Source: Devosia psychrophila (GTDB taxonomy: Bacteria > Pseudomonadota > Alphaproteobacteria > Rhizobiales > Devosiaceae). From it: a DNA stretch of 35,511 bases. Numbering within the stretch: the stretch's first letter is position 1; each line of letters starts with the position of its first letter. The notes under the pieces are model-generated. The model had not been told where the DNA came from. It ran no database searches and saw nothing but the letters and a program-made list of their open reading frames with translations. Both the position numbers and the translations under genes were made by a program. Of this stretch, positions 7,441-15,933 are shown piece after piece. The DNA lies in the NCBI RefSeq assembly GCF_000971275.1, contig NZ_LAPV01000131.1, forward strand, positions 1-35,511. The letters are read 5' to 3'.

Positions 7441-8796
7441 TCAGGTGTGGGGACGCGCTTCCAACCATTGTTGCAGCAGGTCTGCTGGCATGGGCCGCGC
7501 CATGTGAAAGCCCTGGCCTTCCTCGACGCCCAGGCTACGGAGATGGTCATAGGCGTAGGCGGTTTCGATGCCTTCGGCGCAGACCCGGAAACCCAACCCA
7601 TTGGCCATGGCGATGATCTGGCGCAGCAGGAAGTCGTCGTGGCTGGCGTCGATCAGCGGGCGCACGAACGACTGATCGATCTTGAGGACATCGGCCGGGA
7701 TGCGCGAGAGGTAGCTCAGGTTGGAATATCCAGAGCCGAAGTCGTCGAGCGCCACGGTGACGCCCGCTCTGCGCAAGCGCGTCAGTTGCTGCACGGTGCG
7801 CTGCGAATTGGTCGCCAGCGTGCCTTCGGTGAATTCGAGTTCGACATGCTGAGGCTCAAGCTCCAGCGCTTCGAGCCGATGCAGCAGCACGTCGTCAAAG
7901 CCGGCCTCGGACAGGTTGACCGGCGAGGCGTTGATCGACACGCGCAGGTCGTATCCCAGGTCGCGGAACAGCCGGTTCTGCTGCAGCGCCGTAGTCATCA
8001 CCCAATCTGTCAGTGGTGTGATCAGCGCGGTCTGTTCGGCCAGCGGCACAAATTCTGCTGGCGATATGGGGCCCAGTTCGGGATGGGTCCAGCGCAGCAG
8101 GGCCTCGACGGCGTGGCAGGCGCCGGAACTCATCGTGATGCGTGGCTGGTAGTGCAGCGTCAGCTGGTCCGGCGCGGCGAGTGCTGCGGGCAGGTCTGCC
8201 AGAATACGGAATGCGCGCAGGTGGGCGGCGTCGGAGCTGTGATCATAGAAGGTGTAGCCGCTGTCGATGCGGCGGCTGTCCTGTGCCGCGACCAACGCGG
8301 CGCGCAGCGATTCCGCAGCCCCCTGCGTGCTGTCGAGCGGCAGCAGGCCAACGCCGACCTTGGTCTTGATCGGAATGGCGTTGACTTCGATGGCGCCAGC
8401 GAAAGCGGCCGCGATGATGGTCGCCAAGGTCGGCGCCTGGGCTGGGTAGTCGACCGGAATGGCAGTGGCGATGCTTAGCACGCTGACGTGAAAAATAGCC
8501 GCGTCGGGCGGCAGCAGCGACGCCAGCATGCTGGCGCCGGCGCGGACAAAGTCATCGGCAAACGCCATGCCGAGGGCACGCAGGATTTCGTTGTAATGCT
8601 TGGCCTCAGCCAGGGTCACCAGTACCAGCATCGTGGGCCGGTGGGGATGGGCGAGGTCAGCGAAGCGTTCGATGAACTGTAGGCGATTGGGCAGGCGGGT
8701 GACGTGATCGAAACGACCGATCTGCGCCATCGCGGCCTCGGAAGGTGCAGTGGCGGCAGGCGTGGTTTCGATGCTGGGTCGCGCGCCGTAGCTCAC
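7441..8796 (-). CDS. c-di-GMP phosphodiesterase: degenerate GGDEF plus EAL domain
   Basis: A 451-residue soluble protein with no membrane segment. Residues about 28-190 follow the GGDEF fold (starts FDHVTRLPNR) but have no GGD(E/D)F motif; the site reads AIFHVSVLS, so this half cannot be a cyclase and may be regulatory. Residues about 205-445 form an EAL domain with the catalytic set intact: EALLRW, the Asn of SINAS, the Glu of LEFTEG, DDFGSGYS, Lys in LKIDQ, the Glu of AEGIE and QGFHMARP. It is therefore expected to hydrolyse c-di-GMP to pGpG. The GTG at 8796 has GGAG nine bases upstream. It is divergent from the second esterase gene. With the cyclase at 20193 it forms an opposing pair at a distance. 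Confidence 0.9.
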   Translation of the reverse strand: MSYGARPSIETTPAATAPSEAAMAQIGRFDHVTRLPNRLQFIERFADLAHPHRPTMLVLVTLAEAKHYNEILRALGMAFADDFVRAGASMLASLLPPDAAIFHVSVLSIATAIPVDYPAQAPTLATIIAAAFAGAIEVNAIPIKTKVGVGLLPLDSTQGAAESLRAALVAAQDSRRIDSGYTFYDHSSDAAHLRAFRILADLPAALAAPDQLTLHYQPRITMSSGACHAVEALLRWTHPELGPISPAEFVPLAEQTALITPLTDWVMTTALQQNRLFRDLGYDLRVSINASPVNLSEAGFDDVLLHRLEALELEPQHVELEFTEGTLATNSQRTVQQLTRLRRAGVTVALDDFGSGYSNLSYLSRIPADVLKIDQSFVRPLIDASHDDFLLRQIIAMANGLGFRVCAEGIETAYAYDHLRSLGVEEGQGFHMARPMPADLLQQWLEARPHT

Positions 8797-8937
8797 GCTG
8801 TGGTCTCCATCTGCTCCCGAAGGCGCAATCTGGCCCGGCGCTCCTTAAAGCCGGATGAACTTTGCAGCAATCATCGTGTCTTAGCGAAACATTGTTAGCC
8901 TCTCGCTCGTATCTTGGTTGCACGAAACGGGGCGGTC

Positions 8938-9744
8938 ATGACTATCTCTATCCTCAGTATCATCAATGCCCTCAGTCCCAAGGATGCGGGTGCTACCAGG
9001 GTCGCGAGTGATGTGCCCTATGGCGCGTCGGCGCGGCAGAAGCTCGATGTCTATGCACCCAAGAAAGCCGACGGACCTCTTCCCGTGATATTCTTCGTCT
9101 ATGGTGGCTCCTGGATGGACGGCAGCCGTCATCACTATACCTTCGCCGGTCGAGCGCTGGCGGCTCTGGGTTATGTTGCTGTCATTGCAGATTATAGGGT
9201 GCTGCCCGAGGTCGAATATCCCGGCTTTCTCGATGATGGCGCGGCGGCATTTTCCTGGGTGGTCGAGCATATTGCCGAGTATGGTGGCGACCCAAACCGC
9301 CTGGCGCTGATGGGGCATTCGGCCGGCGCCTACAATGCGCTGATGCTGGGGCTGGATCGCGACTACCTCACACGGCTGGGCCTGCGTGACCGGGTGCGCT
9401 GCATGGTGGGGCTGTCCGGGCCCTATGATTTTTTTCCGTTCGATGGCCCGATAACACTACGCACCTTTGGCGCAGTGCGCGAGCCGTTGGGCACGCAGCC
9501 AATCAACCACGTGTCGGCCGACGCGCCGCCGACATTTCTGGGCTCGGGCGACAAGGATACCCTGGTCTATCCGCGCAACAGCATGGCCTTGGCCAAGAAG
9601 CTGCGCGAAGCGGGCGTGACGGTGGTCGAAAAACACTATCCGACGCTGGGGCATCCGGGGCCGCTGATGGCGCTGGGCCGTCCCGCCCGCCGCATCGCGC
9701 CGGTGCTGGCCGACGTTGCCGCGTTCTTGCGCCAGTATCTTTAG
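8938..9744 (+). CDS. Cytosolic alpha/beta hydrolase, paralogue of the 4857 esterase
   Basis: A 268-residue esterase closely matching the one at 4857 along its length (shared ADYR-LPEV-YP, GGD-NRL, GHSAGAYNA, GTQPIN). It lacks a signal peptide and so should act in the cytoplasm. The triad is Ser128 (GHSAG), Asp205 or Asp207 (GSGDKDTLV) and His239 (TLGHPG). The oxyanion segment reads VYGGSW, again with Tyr in place of the usual His. The ATG at 8938 is preferred over a TTG at 8914. It is divergent from the EAL gene, and its TAG overlaps the TAA of the convergent DUF599 gene in the four bases TTAG. Confidence 0.85.
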   Translation: MTISILSIINALSPKDAGATRVASDVPYGASARQKLDVYAPKKADGPLPVIFFVYGGSWMDGSRHHYTFAGRALAALGYVAVIADYRVLPEVEYPGFLDDGAAAFSWVVEHIAEYGGDPNRLALMGHSAGAYNALMLGLDRDYLTRLGLRDRVRCMVGLSGPYDFFPFDGPITLRTFGAVREPLGTQPINHVSADAPPTFLGSGDKDTLVYPRNSMALAKKLREAGVTVVEKHYPTLGHPGPLMALGRPARRIAPVLADVAAFLRQYL

Positions 9745-10448
9745 AGTTTTCTTTCCTGCTGCCGACGCGCTGCGATGATTGCGGCCGAAGCGGCCGTCCG
9801 GTGCGGCGACGAAAAGAACTCTCTATGCGCCAAAATCAGGATGGTGGCGACACAGGTAGCGATCGGCAGCCATTCCGAGACGAACCAGGCGACCGTGGCG
9901 ACCGAGAAATAATAGGCCCGAATGCCGCTGTTGAAATTTTTGGCGCCTAGCGCATTCATCCGCGTAATGGCGTCGATCTCTTCGTCCGAAATTGGCGAGG
10001 AATGATCGATGGCCCCGAGCATGATGCAGAAGTGGTTGAACTGGCGCAGCGACAGCGTGAAGGCGAAAAACGCCAACACGAACATCGTCAGCATCACCAC
10101 CAAATGCAGTTGCACCTCCGTCACCGAATAGACCCGGTGCAGCGACGCCGAATTGAGCGCCGCCATAAGTGCGGGCAATTGGCCGAACACCGCGAAGATG
10201 GCAAGGATCAGCAGCACGGCGGTGGATGCGAGGAAGCTGACCGAGCCCATGATATTGCCGGACAGGATCGCATCGAACGGCGATTCCCGTAGCGCGGCAT
10301 TGGCCACCCAGCGACGGCGCTGCATGTTCATGATCACCGACAGCGACGGCCGCAGCTTTTCCAGCTGCGGCACGATGATGTTGTAGGCGAAGTAGCAGAG
10401 CAGCGGAAAAAACGTCGAAATCAGCGTCGTCGACAAGGTCGCCCCCAA
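9741..10448 (-). CDS. DUF599 family membrane protein
   Basis: A 235-residue inner-membrane protein of unknown function. The family signature is visible: an N-terminal membrane segment, then RRRWV...LRESPFDAILSGN, a second segment with FLASTAVLLI, and two more hydrophobic helices, about four in all. The loop between helices 3 and 4 carries NALGAKNFNSGIRAYYF, a conserved stretch in this family. The only start that keeps the first helix is TTG at 10448; no ATG or GTG is available in frame upstream. It is preceded by the aldo/keto reductase gene on the same strand (70-bp gap), so the two may be co-transcribed. Confidence 0.8.
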   Translation of the reverse strand: MGATLSTTLISTFFPLLCYFAYNIIVPQLEKLRPSLSVIMNMQRRRWVANAALRESPFDAILSGNIMGSVSFLASTAVLLILAIFAVFGQLPALMAALNSASLHRVYSVTEVQLHLVVMLTMFVLAFFAFTLSLRQFNHFCIMLGAIDHSSPISDEEIDAITRMNALGAKNFNSGIRAYYFSVATVAWFVSEWLPIATCVATILILAHREFFSSPHRTAASAAIIAARRQQERKL

Positions 10449-10518
10449 ATCTGCGGAATGTCCACGTTTATAGCGCTTGGGCGGTGCTCAACGCTAACAG
10501 TCTGTTGACCGATTGCTA

Positions 10519-11556
10519 TCAGATCGGCCGCGGATAGCGGCGGTGCAGCGCATCGATTTCGACCAGCAATTCCGGCGATAATACTAAGTCTTTAGCTCCG
10601 ATATCATTGGCGAGTTGCTCGGTGCTGGTAGCGCCGATGATGACAGATGTCGTGAACGGGCGGGTCATGGCGAAGGCGATGGCCATCTGCGAAACGTCGA
10701 GCCCATGGCGCTTGGCCAGCGCAATATATTCCTTGCCGGCAGCCTCGGAATGCTCATTCAGCCGCCAGAAACCCTTCTGATAATCGCCGCGGCTGCCAGC
10801 CGGAATCTGGCCGTCGAAATATTTGCCTGTGATCAATCCGCCGGCCAGCGGTGAATAGGCGAGCAGGCCCACATTCTCATGATGGCTCAGCTCGGCCATG
10901 TCGTGGTCGAAAATTCGGCGCAGCAAGCTGTACTCGTTCTGCACGGAAACCAGCCGCGGGAAGCCTTTAGCCTCGGCGATGCGCAGCCATTGGGCAATGC
11001 CCCAGGTGGTCTCGTTGGAGACGCCGACATGGCCCAGCTTGCCTTCCTTGACCAGCGCACCAAGCGTTTCGAGCATGTCCTCGATATTGGCGAGCACGTC
11101 TGCCGTGTCCTGCTTGTGCGGCTCGTAGGTCCAGTATCCCTCGAAATTGTAGCTACCGCGACCGGCCCAATGGATCTGATAGAGATCGATATAATCGGTC
11201 TGCAGGCGCCGAAGGCTTGCCTCGAACGCTTCGCGCAGGGTCTTGCCGCTGGTGCCAGTATTGTTGCGGATAAAGTCGACCGGACCGCCTATGACCTTGG
11301 TTGCGAGCACCCACTGGTCGCGCTTGCCGGTTTTCTTGAACCAGTTGCCGATAATCTCCTCGGTGCGTCCCGAAGTTTCGGGGCTGCGCGGCACCGCGTA
11401 GATTTCTGCCGTGTCCATGAAATTGAGCCCAGCTTCGAGAGCCATGTCGATCTGGGCATGGCCCTCGGCCTCGGTATTCTGGCTGCCCCAGGTCATCGTT
11501 CCAAGGCACAGTTCGGTAACGAGCAGGTCGGTGCGGCCAAGCGGCTTCAGTTTCAT
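10519..11556 (-). CDS. Aldo/keto reductase, Tas-like
   Basis: A 345-residue NAD(P)H-dependent aldo/keto reductase. Its length and sequence track E. coli Tas (346 aa): LGTMTWGSQNTEAE near the start, GVSNETTWGIAQ and QNEYSLLRR in the middle, and the C-terminal IIGATSTEQLANDI. The catalytic tetrad is Asp48, Tyr53 (MDTAEIY), Lys87 (ATKV) and His129 (YQIHW). The physiological substrate of Tas-type enzymes is uncertain; carbonyl detoxification is typical of the superfamily. The promoter lies in the 219-bp divergent region shared with tRNA-fMet. Confidence 0.92.
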   Translation of the reverse strand: MKLKPLGRTDLLVTELCLGTMTWGSQNTEAEGHAQIDMALEAGLNFMDTAEIYAVPRSPETSGRTEEIIGNWFKKTGKRDQWVLATKVIGGPVDFIRNNTGTSGKTLREAFEASLRRLQTDYIDLYQIHWAGRGSYNFEGYWTYEPHKQDTADVLANIEDMLETLGALVKEGKLGHVGVSNETTWGIAQWLRIAEAKGFPRLVSVQNEYSLLRRIFDHDMAELSHHENVGLLAYSPLAGGLITGKYFDGQIPAGSRGDYQKGFWRLNEHSEAAGKEYIALAKRHGLDVSQMAIAFAMTRPFTTSVIIGATSTEQLANDIGAKDLVLSPELLVEIDALHRRYPRPI

Positions 11557-11677
11557 AAGATAATCTCGACAAGTGGTATGGAAGCCTGCACACCCTAGCC
11601 GAACCCGCCAAAAATGACAGGCTTGCTGCCCAAAAATCGTACCGTCAAAAAACTGTCACGCAATAGCTCTTTAGGGG

Positions 11678-11706
11678 TTGAGCAATCGGCGATCACCCCC
11701 TATATA
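11678..11706 (+). promoter_or_regulatory. Sigma-70 promoter of tRNA-fMet
   Basis: TTGAGC (11678-11683) and TATATA (11701-11706) are 17 bp apart, close to the ideal. Transcription would begin near 11713, giving a 5' leader of about 60 nt before the mature tRNA. Confidence 0.6.
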
Positions 11707-11775
11707 CCCATCACGTCGCGGCCAACGGTCGTGATCGATGACAACCCACCCGGCATTGTTATCAAACATCCTTGT

Positions 11776-11852
<77 letters not shown>

Positions 11853-11855
11853 AAG

Positions 11856-11896
11856 AAGCCCAGTAAACTCAATGAGTTCGCTGGGCTTTTCCCTTT
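11856..11896 (+). terminator. Rho-independent terminator of tRNA-fMet
   Basis: AAGCCCAG (11856-11863) pairs with CTGGGCTT (11881-11888). The loop contains a smaller palindrome, AACTCAATGAGTT. The tract CTTTTCCCTTTT follows. Confidence 0.85.
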
Positions 11897-12215
11897 TCAG
11901 CTTTACTGGTGTGAAAGTCGTGTCCGCACCGTGTCCGGATTTGTGAGCATCTCGTCAAGCGGGTGCTGCGTCACGGCACAAGGTTCAGAGTTACTCCGAC
12001 CTAGTTCCGTTCAGCTCGATAGCCGGGCAGGTCGCGAGCAGACCATTCCGCGGCATCGGCAGACACTGACGGCTTTGCCCATTTGGGTGCCGAGTTGTTC
12101 GGTTCTGTCACGTCGCGTGCTGGAATACGATCCCAAGCATTTCGGTCGGTCGCGTACGCTCCCGTCAATTCCATGCGACATATGATCCGATACGGGCAAC
12201 ATTTAGGGAAGCCAA
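11897..12215. other. Gene-poor scar downstream of tRNA-fMet
   Basis: No intact gene is visible. CGTGTCCG/CCGTGTCCG is repeated in tandem near 11930. A minus-strand open frame ending at 12001 (about 56 codons from an ATG near 12173) has no ribosome-binding site, weak third-position GC and no family I recognise. A tRNA 3' end is a usual integration site, so this may be the residue of a lost element, but I find neither an integrase nor a duplicated tRNA end. Confidence 0.4.
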
Positions 12216-12413
12216 ATGGAAAATGAGATTGGCTCGAAGGCCGAAGTTGCGGCCGATGCAACAGTACCCCCTCCCTCCAGATAGCCAGAGCCTATTGTAC
12301 ACACCCAAGCTGAGTGCGATTACATCCGGCATTGGTGGAAGCGAGGATATGCGGCCGACACCAAGCTAGCCGCCCTCGTGGATTTGATAGAGGACAGGCG
12401 TCGTCTCATTTAG
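12216..12413 (+). pseudogene. Possible broken small gene with in-frame TAG
   Basis: An ATG with GGGA six bases upstream opens a frame of 22 codons ending in TAG at 12282-12284. The frame then continues for 42 codons with a protein-like composition (ECDYIRHWWKRGYAADTK, then a Leu/Asp/Arg-rich helix) to a TAG at 12411. I do not recognise a family. It overlaps, on the opposite strand, the 3' tail of the HxlR pseudogene, and its end coincides with the point where HxlR homology stops. It may be foreign sequence joined to the truncated regulator, or a chance frame. Confidence 0.3.
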
Positions 12414-12592
12414 CATTTTTTGCGAGATTTTGGTGATTGCGCGCTCCAGCTCCGAAATCTGAGCGTTGAACCGCCCAGCAAATGCGCCAGTATCTTCATC
12501 TTCCAGCGACCTTCCAGGCTGGCGAGAACTGTCTCCATGTTGTCGCCGCACAGCGTCCGGTGGACGATGTCGCACTCCAATCTAGAGGGCAT
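12366..12592 (-). pseudogene. Frameshifted and truncated HxlR-type regulator
   Basis: From the ATG at 12592 the frame reads CDIVHRTLCGDNMETVLASL then EGRWKMKILAHLLGG, the winged-helix start of the HxlR family with its conserved Cys. Near 12454 one base is missing: the first frame passes into nonsense, while the -1 frame resumes the family sequence RFxxL as SELERAITKISQKML. Homology ends at about 12411, after the recognition helix, and a short unrelated tail runs to a TAG at 12366. A full HxlR protein has about 100-130 residues; the second wing and dimer helix are absent. It stands divergent from an NADP oxidoreductase, the usual partner of such regulators, which is damaged as well. Confidence 0.75.
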
Positions 12593-12616
12593 GGTGAGCT
12601 TACCTTTCGGTGTGTA

Positions 12617-12702
12617 CCCGACAAAAAAGTCGGTTCTTGTGCATTTTGCAGTCTGGCCGATTTGGGGTTGAGGAGAACATGGCAAGCCAAAAGGCCTGCC
12701 AT
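12617..12702. promoter_or_regulatory. Two inverted repeats in the divergent promoter region
   Basis: CCGAC-AAAAAA-GTCGG lies at 12618-12633. A longer repeat lies at 12679-12702, with arms ATGGCAAGCC and GGCCTGCCAT (one mismatch, 4-base loop). Both sit between the decayed regulator and oxidoreductase, where the regulator's operator would be expected. Confidence 0.4.
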
Positions 12703-12719
12703 CCCTGGAGTCGGATAAA

Positions 12720-13339
12720 ACGAAAATTGACTTATCGGTGCAAGCTTTATGGGGCGCGCCCTCGCCACGGTCGCCGTTAAACTAGGGCACGATGTCATGG
12801 TCAGCAATTCGGGTGGCCCCGATACGCTGTTCAGCCTGGTCGGCACCCTGGGTGTCAAGCTCGGCACGGTCGAGGAAGCCGCCGCCTTCGGCAACATCGT
12901 CGTCGTCGCCATTCCATCGAGGGCTTATCGCTCCCTGTCGGCCGATCTGCTCGCCGGCAAGGTCGTCGTCGATGCCAACAACTATTACCCGCAGCGCGAT
13001 GGCCATATCGCGGAACTGGATAGCCAGGAGACCACGACCAGCCAGTTGCTGGCCGACCACCTGATGCAATCGAAAGTGGTCAAGGCATTCAACGCCATCG
13101 TTGCCAGGGATATCGAAACAGACGGCAGGCCGTCTGGATCAGCCGACCGGCGCGCCCATCCCATTGCCGGCGATGACGCCGCCGCCAAAGCGGTGATTGC
13201 CGGTCTTGTCGAGCAGATCGGGTTCAACGTCGTAGATGTAGGCCAGCTGTCCGAAGGCTGGCGTTTTCAGGCCAACACACCCGCATACTGTGTGCGACTT
13301 GACGCTGCGGGACTGCGGAAAGCTCTTGCCGCTGCATAA
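12720..13339 (+). pseudogene. NADP/F420-type oxidoreductase with destroyed N-terminus
   Basis: From 12749 to the stop the frame is intact (196 codons) and matches NADPH-dependent F420-reductase-like proteins: VSNSGGPDTL, VVVAIPSRAY, NNYYPQRDGHIAELD, VVKAFNAI and DDAAAKA. The family begins with MKIG(L/F)IGAG, the first Rossmann strand. Here the matching DNA is ACG AAA ATT GAC TTA TCG: the ATG has become ACG (12720), and one G of the fourth codon is gone. After that frameshift the sequence continues in frame as LIGASFMGRAL. A GGAG remains nine bases before the ACG. Translation could restart at the ATG at 12749 but would lack the dinucleotide-binding loop, so an active enzyme is unlikely. The undamaged remainder suggests recent loss. 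Confidence 0.75.
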
Positions 13340-13435
13340 TCGAGCCTCGCGAAGCTGGCGGGGTGTAAGTGAGCAACGTCTAACGAGACCACAGTTCAGG
13401 GTGGCCGGTAGTCGCCCCCTCCAGCAGACGTTCTG

Positions 13436-14494
13436 CTACCCAATGATCTTGCGCGCACGCAGATCGTCGAACACCGAAAAGAACATTGTTGCCGTGTCGA
13501 CATGTTGGTGAAAGCCCAAGCGCCGGGCTTTAGATCCGTCGGCGAAAAAATCGTAGTTCCAACCAAAGACAGCATCACCGAAAGGCCAGGACGACACATC
13601 TAGATAGCTGACGTTCGCCAGCCCGTGGCGAGCCACCATGTCTGCCCAAAGCGGCTCCTTGTCGGCCATGATGGTCGAGAGGTTCATTGGTAGCGGCGGC
13701 GCCACTTCCATTTTGAAATAGGCCGCTATCCTGGGCCACATTTCACTCCAGCGAAACAGATCGCCATTTGTGATGTTGAGAGCCTGATTTGCACAGGCCG
13801 GGGTAGTGGCCGCCCAGACGGTGGCCCGCGCCAGCAGCCCGGCGTCCGTCATTTCCAACAGGCTGTCATAAGCGCCCGGCTTGCCGGGGAAACGAAGTGG
13901 CAAACCGAGTTCTTTCGACATGCTCGCGTAAATGGCGATGACCATGGCGAGGTTCATCGGATTGCCCAACCCAAAACCGATAACCACCGAAGGGCGTAAG
14001 GCGGACCACGTCCAGCTCTGGTCGATCTGCCGTCGTTCGAGAAACGCCTGCTGGTCGATATTGAATTCAGGCGGCATGTGATTGGCATCACTCTCCCGCG
14101 CTGGTGTCTTGAAAGGCCCCAGGTGGGCGCCATAGACCTTGTAGCCCTGCATCAGGCTGATGTGCTGTAAGCCCTTGGCAACGGGCTCGATCGCGTCGAC
14201 TACGTTGACCAGCATCGCCAGATTTGGTGGCACCAGCTCGGCCCAGCTGGGGCGATCCTGGTAGGCGGCATAAAAGATATGAGTGACCCCGGACAGTTCA
14301 GCGAGGGCGTGATCGGTGGCATCGCGGTCGAGCAGATCGACAGCGATATAGCCTACGCGGTCGGTCGATACACCACCGCGGCGTGACAGTCCGACAGTAT
14401 CCCAATCATCCAATGTCAGCAGATGATCGATGAGATTGCCGCCAATCACGCCATTGGCGCCGACGACTAAAGCGGTCTTTCGTGGTTCGGACAT
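13436..14494 (-). CDS. SDR-family NAD-dependent enzyme, PRISE/progesterone 5-beta-reductase-like
   Basis: A 352-residue atypical short-chain dehydrogenase. The dinucleotide loop is GANGVIGGNL at residues 12-21. The PRISE-type signature follows: MQGYKVYGAHLGPFKTPARE near residue 115, then LRPSVVIGFG. In plants and bacteria this group reduces activated C=C bonds of enones, including iridoid and steroid precursors; the bacterial substrate is usually not known. The ATG at 14494 has AGGAG six bases upstream. It is divergent from a LysR gene with a 111-bp shared region, the usual arrangement of a LysR regulator and its target. Confidence 0.88.
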   Translation of the reverse strand: MSEPRKTALVVGANGVIGGNLIDHLLTLDDWDTVGLSRRGGVSTDRVGYIAVDLLDRDATDHALAELSGVTHIFYAAYQDRPSWAELVPPNLAMLVNVVDAIEPVAKGLQHISLMQGYKVYGAHLGPFKTPARESDANHMPPEFNIDQQAFLERRQIDQSWTWSALRPSVVIGFGLGNPMNLAMVIAIYASMSKELGLPLRFPGKPGAYDSLLEMTDAGLLARATVWAATTPACANQALNITNGDLFRWSEMWPRIAAYFKMEVAPPLPMNLSTIMADKEPLWADMVARHGLANVSYLDVSSWPFGDAVFGWNYDFFADGSKARRLGFHQHVDTATMFFSVFDDLRARKIIG

Positions 14495-14605
14495 GCTGTG
14501 CTCCTTGTGCCCATAGTGGGCGATGACGCACCATCATTCATTTGCCAAGCGCGGAGCAGGCCCCTAAATGTTAGATCAGTTATAAGTAAATCGTTGGGTG
14601 AAATT

Positions 14606-15490
14606 TTGGATGTGTTGGCTGCAATGAAGGTGTTCGTCCGCGTCGCTGAACTGGGCAGCCTGTCTGCGGCAGGCCGAGACCTGAAGCTGTCCCAGCCAGC
14701 CGTGAGCCAGAAAGTCAACGCGCTCGAGCAGCATCTGGGCGTGCGGCTCGTCAACCGGACCACTCGTCAATTGTCGCTGACCGAGGCGGGTCAGACTTAC
14801 TATTCGCGGGCCAAGCCAGTTCTCGCTGCAGTTATCGAGGCGGCTGAACTGGTTGCCAGCAGCGAGTTGACTGGCCACCTCCGCATTCAGGCGCCCACTG
14901 GCTTCGGCCAGATGTACCTCGCTGACATAGCAATCGCGTTTCAGTTGAAGCACCCTGGGCTGACCACCGAATTGATGCTGGACGACCGCTATGTGGACCT
15001 GACCGAACAGGCGGTCGACCTTGCAATTCGCTTTGGCACCCTGCGGTCCTCCGGCCTCATTGCGCGCCGACTCGGCACGCTTCGACGGATCCTGGTTGCC
15101 GCACCAGATTACCTTGACCAGCACGGCATACCTGAAACGCCTGAAGAGTTGTCGACTCACCGGCAGGTCCGGTTCAGTTGGGCCGCAACAGACGACACCA
15201 TGCCGTTGATCGGTCCGGCGGGGTCGCTTTTGGTAGTGGTGGAGACCAGCTTTCTCGCCAACAACACCTTCGTGCTCACCAAGGCACTCGTCGGCGGACT
15301 TGGCTTGGGCGGCGCGCAGCTTCCCCAGATACAGGACGAACTCGCCGCCGGAAAATTGGTACAAATCATGCCAGTCTACCAATACGCACCACTCGACGTG
15401 CATGCAGTCTTTCCCATGTCACAATACGTCCCGGCGAAAGTCAGGGGATTTACCGATCACCTTAAAAGCGCCTTAGCAAAAATCATCTGA
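14606..15490 (+). CDS. LysR-family transcriptional regulator
   Basis: A 294-residue LysR regulator. The N-terminal winged helix is clear (FVRVAELGSLSAAGRDLKLS, then QPAVSQKVNALEQHLGVRLV), followed by the periplasmic-binding-like effector domain (LRIQAPTGFGQMYLADI). It belongs to the large group with a DxLAAMxVFVRVxExGS start. I chose TTG at 14606, which gives the family-typical MDVLAAMKVF and has GGGTGA upstream; ATG at 14624 is the alternative. It probably controls the divergent SDR gene and itself. I do not see an unambiguous T-N11-A operator in the shared region. Confidence 0.9.
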   Translation: MDVLAAMKVFVRVAELGSLSAAGRDLKLSQPAVSQKVNALEQHLGVRLVNRTTRQLSLTEAGQTYYSRAKPVLAAVIEAAELVASSELTGHLRIQAPTGFGQMYLADIAIAFQLKHPGLTTELMLDDRYVDLTEQAVDLAIRFGTLRSSGLIARRLGTLRRILVAAPDYLDQHGIPETPEELSTHRQVRFSWAATDDTMPLIGPAGSLLVVVETSFLANNTFVLTKALVGGLGLGGAQLPQIQDELAAGKLVQIMPVYQYAPLDVHAVFPMSQYVPAKVRGFTDHLKSALAKII

Positions 15491-15933
15491 CGTCGGGTCT
15501 CGAAACGTGACTCTGTGAAAGGCGCACTGGTCGAGCTCTCAATCGACAGACATCGTACCGCCTCCAACAGGCGACTGGAGATAACTTTGCACCGCAATTC
15601 TGGCCCAATGCCTTCAAATGACGCAATCTTACAAATCAGCACTGATCCAAACACGGTACATTTATGATCTAACGACCCGCAAAGACCTGGACCGCGCAGG
15701 CAATCGGACTTAGCGAAGCACGCAAACGTGTGCAGCGACAGCAGTGCTATCAGACAGAACCTCCCCAAGACCGTGCCGTCAGCTACCGCCCTGTTGAACC
15801 AAACTGGTGAGAGCTTGTCGATGGGACGTCTGTTTGGGTCTGCTTCATCGCTATCCACCTGCCCCTGATATCGCTGCTGCTTAATCTGGGTTTTGGTAAC
15901 CCATCCGATCCCGGCGCCATCTTAACTGTGGCC
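15491..15933. other. Intergenic stretch without a recognisable gene
   Basis: The 443 bp between the LysR gene and the convergent O-antigen-ligase gene hold one minus-strand open frame (15457-15858). It overlaps the end of LysR, lacks a ribosome-binding site and matches no family I know. Base composition is less GC-rich than the neighbours. It may be old inserted or decayed sequence; I see nothing more definite. Confidence 0.4.

Noticed and set aside
7402..8478. 358-codon plus-strand frame opposite the EAL gene
   Set aside because: It is antisense to an EAL domain with all catalytic motifs and has no ribosome-binding site or recognisable domain.
14495..14605. LysR operator (T-N11-A dyad) between the SDR and LysR genes
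   Set aside because: Several weak T-N11-A matches exist in AT-rich sequence but none has convincing dyad symmetry.
15457..15858. 133-codon minus-strand frame after LysR
   Set aside because: It overlaps the LysR 3' end, has no ribosome-binding site and no family resemblance. I left the region as unassigned intergenic.
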